Positions 11,301-19,895 of a stretch of 27,596 bases of DNA are shown piece by piece. Under the pieces are notes generated by a model, which was not told the DNA's origin, made no database searches, and saw only the letters and a program-made list of their open reading frames with translations. Made by a program: the position numbers and the translations under genes. The DNA comes from Cudoniella acicularis (taxonomy: Eukaryota; Ascomycota; Leotiomycetes; Helotiales; Helotiaceae). Location of the stretch: positions 1 through 27,596 of the forward strand of contig JAAMPI010000714.1 of NCBI GenBank assembly GCA_013054445.1, given 5' to 3'. Each line of letters opens with the position of its first letter. Positions within the stretch are counted from its first letter, which is position 1.

Positions 11301-12480
11301 TGGCAGTGGCGAGTTAAACCTTACCATTCGGAGATAATTTGGCTTTTGGTATTGGGATTATGAATCGTTTGATTCGTTTTATAGCACTCTGTACTCGATC
11401 GGGTATTTTCTGAGTGCCAAGCTCCTATAGTAGTATACCAAACGTGATAATACCACAGCAGTAGAATCTCTTACCTTTATTGACTGGAAATTATATACCA
11501 AATATTTATTTAAAAGGAGAGCTCTGTGAACTGCTTAATATGTCTAAATTACTATCCTACTGTGGGTATCTTACCTTCTTTTAGACAGCATATTCGGATT
11601 TTCGTTTTCCTCCCGCACTTAGAAAATACTGGATCGAGTATTTACAAGGTACTATTAATTAATTTCTAGCTTTCAACCATGCTATGTTTTTGGGTTCCTT
11701 GATTAGAACCTTCATAATTTCATTTATTCGTCGATATAATAATGAGGACATTATGTTCGAGGACCTACTGCAGATTGGCCTCTTGGTTAGATTTTATTTA
11801 TAGAAAGCAGAAGAGAGACAGAGCAAGGAATTGTTTATATACTTTACTAATTCTTTCGAATTTTCGGAAGTTCAGTGGCGAAAGTACAAGAACCTCTGGT
11901 ATCCGTTCCCCCCTCATTTGAGTATCAATTTCTAAAACTTCAACAAGAGATATTCACACAAGAACAAACACCTAAAAAAAAAGGAAAGAAACCACAACTC
12001 ATTAGCCAAACCAGGAGATAAAAACTAGAAGCATGCCACCGCAGTATATAAAATAAAATCTCAGGCGATGAATCGACAGTCAGGCTCAGTAGAAGCTCGT
12101 AAAGAAAATGCACGATTGGCGACAGCCTCACACATTACTCTAAGATAGAACACGGAGCCGAAGACCCGTGCTCATCACAGGTAAAAAAAAAGCTTATGGC
12201 ACAAACCGCGAGTACACGACAGGAGAGGTTTGTACAACAGGAGAGCTATTATTAATTTATTATTTAACATAGCCAGCTGACCCGAACCATGTCCTCGGAA
12301 TTGAGCGGGCAGCAGTGAAAACCAGAACCCAGTAGTCCTTGGGAGTGCGCCAGACAATTAATTTTAACCAGTAACATGTTCAAATGACACCGGAATGTGT
12401 ATTGATTCCAACCCATTCTTCGGTGCTGGAAACTTATCCATCCCATCCATCAATCGATTACCATTTGCGACTTCATTAAA
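11300..12480. other. AT-rich stretch, no gene
   Basis: This segment is clearly more AT-rich than the rest of the window (runs such as ATATTTATTTAAAA near 11504 and ATTAATTAATTT near 11653), with stops frequent in all frames. It could be decayed mobile-element sequence changed by repeat-induced point mutation (RIP), but I could not recognise any reverse transcriptase, transposase or terminal repeat, so this is only a guess. Confidence 0.4.
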
Positions 12481-12745
12481 AGCGTCAATTCATTCAAAAG
12501 ACCAAAACCAAAGCCAAAGAAAACCCCTTCACTCTAAACACAGTCAAAAAACCATCACAACACTTAAGTTACAAACCCTCACCTCACCTCACCACACCCC
12601 CCTCACACACCCACAAACCAACAACTATCCCTCGAGTACAACCAACCACGTTTCTATCTCTCCGAGTTCCTCGGCATCCCACCGACTGACTGTCCGCCTC
12701 GTCCCACCAGCCAGCCCTGTCCGTACCTGCATAAAGGATTTCTAA
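12480..12745 (+). other. C+A-rich block resembling a transcript leader, no gene attached
   Basis: The plus strand here is overwhelmingly C and A (for example 12541-12620, with CTCACCTCACC and CACACACCCAC words), the bias seen in leaders before the start codons of several genes in this window. An open frame (12395-12745) crosses it, but its protein is merely Ser/Thr/His/Pro-rich as the base bias dictates. No recognisable coding region follows downstream, so this may be the leader of a non-coding transcript or simple-sequence DNA. Confidence 0.35.
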
Positions 12746-14917
12746 CCCCCCTTGAGGATTTTGACGTGTGGTGCTGCGTAATATTATACCTGTCTCCGGA
12801 CAGGGAAATGAATCCAACCCATCGGCAAGGCCGCACGCGTAACGTGTTCTTCTGGTGCTATCGCAGTGGCAGAACTAGGCTCTGTAAAAAGAAAGCCGCG
12901 AAAGGAGATTTACTGTAAGAGAAGTTGAGACGATATTATTAACAAAACAGGGATTCTAGTAAAGTGTTGAAGGAACGACGAAGAAATTCAGCTCTCGGAT
13001 TTGTGCAGCGTAAGAAATAATGCTTTGACTAAAAAAATATCCACAAAATCCCATCGAAATCAAAACTTGACAGTATCATCTCAACAGTTGGTGTGCGTAT
13101 ATGCCGCTGACCGCATACCAGGTCTTCGGAATCTTCCACTCGGTCACTGCAAGGACGAGTTTGACGTCAATTTTGTCCCTAAGACAATTGCTTTTGTTGC
13201 AGTCGCAAAGCCATGCAGCGCGTGCTGCCCACGCCCTCGGTATTCTGCAGGTCACTGGTCGCACACAGAGCACGAGATATCTGGTTGGTATCGTGTAACA
13301 CATTACATCATCATCGCGTTTCGTGCGCCGGTATCTAGATAGCCATTGTTTTCTTTTTCGAGATACGGACTAAGAGAAGGCTGAAGCATATGCGGTTTGC
13401 CGGTCTGTAAATGCATGTTGTGGTTTTGTCGTGTCTCGTGTGATGCGGTGTACGGCTTCCACTACTGTAGGTTACAGTACAGTGCCGTTCCGAAGACTCC
13501 CGTCCGTTCACACATATGCGTCGCGTTAAACATGTTGGTTGTCTTGTCTGAGCCCTACAGCATCAGTGCATCAGAGGTTGATTGATTTGATGGGATGAAA
13601 ATCCCGCACGGTGCGGTCGTCCGTGACCTCTCAGGGCTGCAGCTTACATCTGCATGCAATGTACGAGGTACTTACCTGTAAAGTACTTACAGAAAAATTC
13701 CTGCTTATGAAACGAAAGAGGGAGCGGTGGAGAAAATAAGCGGATTTGTGGGGAGTCAGCTTATTTTTCATGTACAAGTAGTGAGATATATGTATGCTAT
13801 GACTGTGATAACGTCCAAAGCTGTGCAGGAAGAAATGAAAACTCTTCAAGCATATGATGCCAGAACTCTGGATGGCTAATTATTCTGCTGTGAGGCTATG
13901 ACAATGCTTTGAAAATGCAATGCAAACACCTACCATTGCAGAAAACGCGTTATTCAAGTCTGGACAAATTCGCATCGGGACGCGAGAAATTCGAGAACCG
14001 TGATTTGAATTCTAAGCTTCTTCGCTCTTGACGTGTGCTATGACCGAGAATTTGCACTGCAGACTGCAGCCCAATGTGGAGGGTGCTAGTGATTGGTGGA
14101 TAGGCCGGCTTTTTTGTGGCTGCAGAACTACTGTAAGGTACGAGAAAAAAAACGCGCCAGCAAAGGGCTCTAATGTAGGTACGAAATTGCGATTGAACAA
14201 AGGCTAGAGTAGGGATCAAAAAGGTAGAGCTGTATTTGCCAAATGCGTGATGCCAATAGTATGGAGTTAATGTATGCAATTAAAGCTTAAGAACCGGTCG
14301 GCGGAATTGAACATGGAATTAAGATAAAAGACAAGTTACTTTACATAGTAGTTAAAACGATGAGACGGAATTGATTCTGGGGCCTCGAGGCAAGTAGAGG
14401 AGGGACAAGCGACATGAGGTCTACGAGTTACTGTGGCCATCGTTCCTCTCAGGCCCTAGGAGATTCATCAATACCCGACACGAATTCTTTGTACGTGCTT
14501 TTCGGAAAATCGGAATTTTGCACCAGTATCAGACTGATCGGCAATCTTGATAGGAAAATTTTATTCCATGACGGTGAATTCGGAAGCCAATGTCGAATCG
14601 TTGGGATGAGGGGTCGAGAAATTCCGTATAAATCCTCCAATAACGGAAAATGAGAAACAAGGCGCGAACTCGGCGTCCGAGGCGGGAAACGTCATCAAAA
14701 AGCAAAAAGGAAGGCATCGTAGATGCGGAAATGTAGAATGCCAGGTTCTTGCTTCCAATTCTCTCTGTATGGTAGGGTTGGGCTGACGTCTTCTCTTCCA
14801 TTGTGCTGTGCAAGTACTTCGTATCTGCGGCCATTTTTTGCCTGACCCGATGCAGAGAGACGTCAGTTGAAGTCTCTGACCCGAAAGGAGATCCGCTGGT
14901 CTATTACTGGACGGCGG
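12746..14917. other. Intergenic stretch with no supported gene
   Basis: Only short frames on both strands, none with recognisable motifs or plausible exon structure. The sequence is unstructured apart from small symmetrical words such as CTGTAA-AGTAC-TTACAG near 13678-13694. I found no tRNA, snRNA or transposon signature. Confidence 0.4.
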
Positions 14918-15559
14918 ATGCCATCCGGGTATATTCCGGACACGTTTCAAGATTTTCGGGATGTGAGAACAGATGCATGGAAATGGCCGTGCGGAATCGC
15001 TTGGATTTATGACAGATTCTTGGGAGCTTGCGGGGTTGGCCGCTGCCCGCATATGTTGGTTATGGTTATGTTCATTTTTCATGCGCTGGATGCATACATC
15101 TTTTTTTGGCGCTGCGTGTACCGGAGGACAGCATTTCTGGATGAACTTTGCTGTTCCTTTATGATAGGCTTGACTCTTGAGGCATGGATATGGATATGGT
15201 TATGGATATGGCAGTCTGCACCACGAACCAGACTCTCGAAGAACGGGAAAGGCACGCAATTATTCGACCAATGTGTTGGCCATTTTGGGGTTGGTTGTGC
15301 TTGTGATGATGAGATGCGGAGAAGAGTCTGGGGACGTTTTACCACGTTTGAGTTGAGGAAGACTCGTGGCGGGGTAAATTGTAGCAGATTGGGAACGAAG
15401 CACCACGATGGCGGGGCGGGAAGGGAAGGGTGTGTTACTAATCCTGATTTCCGGATATTCCTTTGTCATGCAATTTTTTTGGTATACAGCTCTGCCACGC
15501 AGGTCTCCAGTCTCCAGCCCTCTCATCGTCTCAATATCTATCGTCGGATTTCAAGCTGA
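14918..15559 (+). CDS. Possible orphan open reading frame, 213 residues (doubtful)
   Basis: This is the longest ATG-started open frame in the 10-kb interval between CTR9 and the CRIB gene. Its product has two hydrophobic stretches; the second (Trp/Ile/Leu alternation) is produced by an ATGGAT-type hexamer repeat at 15184-15211, so the membrane-like character may be an artefact of simple sequence. No family is recognised, no intron signals support it, and shorter antisense frames overlap it. I list it because its length is somewhat more than chance would readily give; I think it is probably not a gene. Confidence 0.12.
   Translation: MPSGYIPDTFQDFRDVRTDAWKWPCGIAWIYDRFLGACGVGRCPHMLVMVMFIFHALDAYIFFWRCVYRRTAFLDELCCSFMIGLTLEAWIWIWLWIWQSAPRTRLSKNGKGTQLFDQCVGHFGVGCACDDEMRRRVWGRFTTFELRKTRGGVNCSRLGTKHHDGGAGREGCVTNPDFRIFLCHAIFLVYSSATQVSSLQPSHRLNIYRRISS
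15184..15211 (+). repeat. Short tandem repeat, ATGGAT hexamer, about 4.7 copies
   Basis: The unit ATGGAT occurs as four consecutive hexamers (the third is ATGGTT) plus a partial fifth. It lies inside the doubtful open frame at 14918-15559. Confidence 0.85.
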
Positions 15560-17371
15560 AAAAGACTTTGTTGATGGCCGTCCACACCAACAAGGACCAT
15601 CCTGAAATGACCAGTGTATCACATCTGTGCCGTGGCGTGGTTTGTGAGCACGGTGTTGGCAACATCGGACGAGCTTTTGGACAGCTGACAGTGGACTCAA
15701 GTTGAACCTTCACCGTTGACGTCTCTCAGGCTCTCAGCGTCAACCCTCGTCGTTCGGCGCGATATCTCGGGTTCTAGGACACCTTCAAGAGTCGAGTCAA
15801 GTCCCAAGTCAGATATCGCTGGGGAAGTCCCTGGCCCACCTGCCTTGAGGATAGTGACCTAGCTCCCCAGAATAGAGACATGATCCGACCCGCCCCTCGC
15901 ATTCTTCTTGCCGGGATCTCTTCAAGGCACCTGGAAATTAGAATCTTTGAGCTCTCCGATGTTTGTGATGAACATTCAAAGCCCCTCAGGAATGAATGAA
16001 TTGCAGATTCAGAAACAACCGTCAGTCACGGGATTGATATCGCATGTGGCCATTGAGTTAACGATGGCCATGTCTGAGATGGCGACAAGTAAACCCCTCA
16101 TTCGAGCCCCCGACCTATCGGAGAGCTTTTGTTTCCCGTTCCGGGTGTCATTTCAGCTCCTACAAGTCAGCCACTTGGCCCACTTCAAGTCTTCAACTCC
16201 AAACAAGGTATCCACGATTCAACATGCGGTACGGAGGTACAGTACGAGGGTCCAGTACGAAGGCACAGGCTTCAATCTTCGCCTCATAGTTTGAAGATTA
16301 TAACTGTTGTGATATGGTATTCGCTCCGTTGGTCAGCGGTACAGCTTGCGGCTCGCCTCAGTTTGGTGGTCTGCTATACAAACAAATACAGGGAAGCTCG
16401 ACGTTGGCACCAGGCACAGAATGGCATACAGGGCTCTCTTCCTAATCTGATCAAACACGCAGAGGCTCGGAGCTTCTCTTTTATGACCTTCCAGCGGCAT
16501 TAATACCCAGTTGGGCTATTTCAACATCTTTGGAAGTTTGGTCCCAGGGCAATGATCGACCGGAAGTGGCCCAAAAATCGCACATCTTTTCGGAACCCTA
16601 CGCGAGCTTCAAAACTCGCTCACTTGAAGCCAGGCCTCCTCGCACACAGGGTGCGCTACTGAACCATGGACTCTGATCTGCATGAGGCCAGCTTGCAGAA
16701 AACGCGTGATGAAGTACGCACTACGCAGGCGTGCCGCCAAGGGCAGAAGATGCAGCGATTCACCATTCTGCCATGGTCCCCCAGAAACCAGTTGCAAGGA
16801 GGCAAGGAGCCAAGGACTCAGACTGAGAGACGTCCACTCGACTGTCGACATCTTTCAAGGGACTTTAGCCCTGATCGTCGCGGCATGAATTATTAAGTGC
16901 TGGGTGTGTAAACGACCCAAATGAGGAAGTCAGCTCTGCAATCGGCTCACGTCACCCGTCGGTGGGATTCTAAAAATCCAACTCTCTATCTACATTCGCA
17001 TGTGCGCGTAGGTGAAGCTCAGAGTTCTTCATTCGTGAGTGCTCGTGAGTGCTCGTGAGTTTGCAGCGCCGCGATCCCTTCGGAGAGGAGCTAAAGGGGC
17101 ATTATTGTGCTTCTCGGGCCTGTCAAGGAGAGCCCTTTGTCCTGCAGGTCGCCCATCAGCGACCTCTGCAGCCGTTCTCGAAGATGCGACAGAAGGTTTT
17201 ACTCCGATGCAACCAACCACCTCGACATCCTTTTCGTGAGGGTCTCCATAATTGGTCAGGGGTTCGCGGCGAAGTCTTCAAAGGTACCGCCGCAGTGGAA
17301 GCCGGCGTGAGAGACGGGTCGCGGCCAGGGACATTCCGTCTGCATAATGGCCAAATACGGCGGCCATTTCT
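15560..17371. other. Intergenic stretch with no supported gene
   Basis: More balanced in base composition than the AT-rich part further left. It contains GTAC-centred repeated words near 16224-16262 and a 10-nt tandem repeat at 17033-17060, plus small inverted repeats such as ATGGCC...GGCCAT (17347-17367). Open frames are short and unrecognisable on both strands. Confidence 0.4.
17033..17060 (+). repeat. Tandem repeat, 10-nt unit TCGTGAGTGC, 2.8 copies
   Basis: Unit TCGTGAGTGC is repeated exactly, with the last copy truncated after TCGTGAGT. Confidence 0.85.
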
Positions 17372-17405
17372 AGCTACAGTACTGTAGTACTGTAGTACTG
17401 TAGCT
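17372..17405. repeat. 34-nt near-palindrome built from TACTGTAG repeats
   Basis: Arms AGCTACAGTACT (17372-17383) and AGTACTGTAGCT (17394-17405) are perfect reverse complements around a 10-nt centre (GTAGTACTGT). The right-hand part also reads as direct repeats of the octamer TACTGTAG. Related CTGTA/TACAG words recur in the interval (for example near 13462-13484 and 17416-17425). Confidence 0.8.
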
Positions 17406-17880
17406 GCTCAGCCACGGTACAGTATCTTGGTAACTTAGGTGGAGGTATTGTGTTGTATTATTAAACTCCTGGAATCGCTACATCATACAAGAACATATAA
17501 TATTAGCAGCCATGGCTCAGACTTCACTTGGTGCTCATCCCGAAATGAGAAAACTACCTATATCCTCCTACCAAAAATTATGTCGGTAGTCCCGTCACTC
17601 CATGTACGAAGGTACCTCGCCTCGCGCTTGGCTCCAAGGTATTTTTGACAAGCTTTCTTGTTGGGCACCGTACAATCCCGCACTGGCTCCTCATACCAAC
17701 GTGAAAAGCTGTCCCAAGTCACATCAAGCACACCGCTAGAGAAGACATCCGCCCACTTGTGGAGAGCCACGATGCAGCATTGCATCTGAGCATCTCAAAA
17801 CTTCGGCGGAAGAGGACCCTGAGTTGCTCTACTGCAGTTGGTGAACGCAGGAGCGCGTTAATGAAATCAAGAGACGCAGG

Positions 17881-17917
17881 TCGTACTTGGAAGTTCGTAC
17901 TTGGAAGTTCGTACTCG
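17881..17917 (+). repeat. Direct tandem repeat, 14-nt unit, about 2.5 copies
   Basis: The unit GTACTTGGAAGTTC is present twice exactly (17883-17896, 17897-17910), with a preceding TC and a following GTACTCG forming partial copies. Confidence 0.85.
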
Positions 17918-19528
17918 TGCCGCCAACGGACTTCACCCTGAACACTGATCACTGAGCACCCAACAGACCCGAAAGACAATGAGATTCAGGGCAAGCAGCT
18001 CAGAGATTCAGCCGTCGTAACTCGTGAAACAGTCTCGGTGCCTCTCGGTGCTGGTCGGGTGCTTGCACGGCCTGGAGAGCTCCAGATATCGTCGTCGTCG
18101 TCGCTGCGATATGCCACAGGCGCGCGTCCGAGGAGCGTAGCAGTAAACGGCTTGGGAGGGTCGCTCTCCCGAGTGCGGAGCATGGCATCCTCCTCGTCGT
18201 CGTCAAGCCCACACCAGAGTCGCTCCGAAGCCATCTACCAGTATCTGTTACAGCTAATGGGCTAATGGCGTATAGCAATTTCCAGGATACGCCTGATTTT
18301 GGAGCCATTTCTAGGCGCCAGACTCATGCAATAAACCCCAAAAGTCAAGCTGGTATCACTGGTGAAGTAGGAAAGGCTAGCAAGGCGAGCCTCCAGCTTG
18401 TAGTGATCTTGCTGCTCGCTGCTCGCTGTTTGTGAGCCCTCGCCGTCGCCCTCCCACTCCTCGCCGGGAGAACACCACACGGCCAGGGTGCGCCACTGGA
18501 CCACCAGTGTGTTAGCAACGGGCAGCCAGGTTGCGGCCCACCCTCCTCGCAGCCTCCCCTGACTCTCTACCCCTGACCCCTGGCCGGCAGCAGAGACGAG
18601 CAAGCAGCAAGCTCTCAGAACTCCAGAAGCGCTGCAGCAAACCAGAACGCCTTCCTGGCCTCGCTAGAGGCTCGCTTGGCGTCCCCCTGGAACCGAAGGC
18701 TGGAGTCACATCCGTGCAGGGATCTGAACGCGGCCCTGAAAAACCGCCCACAACCTCATCGTGCTGCGCTACTCCGTCCGGAGAACATCGCTAGGGACTC
18801 CAGTGCCCTGCGGGTCTACCCCCCCCTTCCCCTAGTGGCGACGACGATGGACCCAGGTCTTGGGTCAAATTTGGGCATCCTTGGACTTAAGGCGCAGCAG
18901 AGCAAGTGAAAGGTGCACTGCTCATCCTCAGACCAATGCAACAATGCCTGCTTGCCCAGCACCAGCTCCAGAATCGACTGCAGAAAGGCTCTCTTCGTCC
19001 TGCCGTCAGCATGAAATATATTGTTTCTCGACTGCAAATACTGCCACCCCAGAAGCCGTAACCACACCTTTCGCTGAAGCAAATCTCGCTGTTGTCATCT
19101 TCACCACCTCCCACTCAGCCTCTTCTTCTCCTGCATAACGAGGACTGGTGGGAAGCCGACCTGTTGGCTCTGAGTCTCTGTCCCGACGTTGCATGGCAGG
19201 AGGCCTCAGACGTACACATACATGTATTGTCGAGGAGAGTTTCCTTGTCATTGGATCAGCACCTACACGAAAGTACCTGTCCTCAATCTCAGCACCAACC
19301 CCGCAAAGATCTCACCAAGATTCTCCAATTACGGCCAACCGTCAGCGCTTGGTTATCAGTCGCGCCTTCGTATGTCGCGTTGAAACCAACACGTCCGATT
19401 TTCACGGAACGTCGATCTTTCCAGAGCCTTCCCATCGTCTCGCCCTATAACAGACGCGTTCAATTGCCAAGTTTACGAGTTCTCCGAACCCGGACTATAG
19501 TACGGGGAGCTTTTGTTTGAGCCGGACC

Positions 19529-19550
19529 CACGATCATAACACGATCATTA
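19529..19550 (+). repeat. Direct repeat, 11-nt CACGATCATWA, two copies
   Basis: CACGATCATAA is followed immediately by CACGATCATTA in the probable leader/promoter region of the CRIB gene, about 350 nt before its start codon. The GATC core is palindromic; a regulator site is possible but unproven. Confidence 0.7.
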
Positions 19551-19895
19551 TATATCGGGTACTGATCCGAATTCCAGTCGAACGCCATCTCGACAAAAAA
19601 GAGACTGATATCAAACGTCCGTTCGCGCCTCGAGTGCCGTTTTTTTTTCCCCGAAAGAATCAAGACGTCCTTATACACCAGCCAAAAAAGTATACACAAG
19701 GCATTCTCGTGGCTGCGGCGTATTGAAATAGCCTGCCAATCCTTTGAGCCGGCACGCGACAAATCAGCAACGAATTTCCCGCAAGGTTAATATATGTCAA
19801 GTTGGGTTTCCCCTGCACGCCGCATAAATACTTAAAATATATCCCCACCACCATCACTTATTCGCGTACGAACACCGCGGGCCTGCAATTCCACA

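Larger units (their letters stand above)
17406..19895. promoter_or_regulatory. Long upstream region of the CRIB gene, no supported gene
   Basis: GC-richer DNA with microrepeats: a 14-nt direct repeat at 17881-17917, TCG-triplet runs near 18090-18106 flanked by ATATCG/CGATAT arms, and an 11-nt direct repeat at 19529-19550. Two overlapping minus-strand frames (17558-17785 and 17719-17979) look somewhat protein-like but match nothing I know. The last 800 bases become pyrimidine-rich and contain several ATGs, so a long CRIB-gene leader with upstream ORFs is plausible. A TATA-like CATAAATA sits at 19823-19830, 66-73 nt before the ATG. Confidence 0.4.

Noticed and set aside
14561..15082. 173-codon minus-strand frame
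   Set aside because: Random-looking composition, partly antisense to the equally doubtful 14918 frame, and no recognised domain.
18000..18909. Overlapping frames on both strands around TCG-triplet repeats
   Set aside because: Ser or Asp runs come from the triplet repeat and GC-rich composition; no consistent gene model emerges.
19092..19520. 142-codon plus frame before the CRIB gene
   Set aside because: More likely part of the promoter or leader (pyrimidine-rich, several upstream ATGs); the product has no recognisable character.
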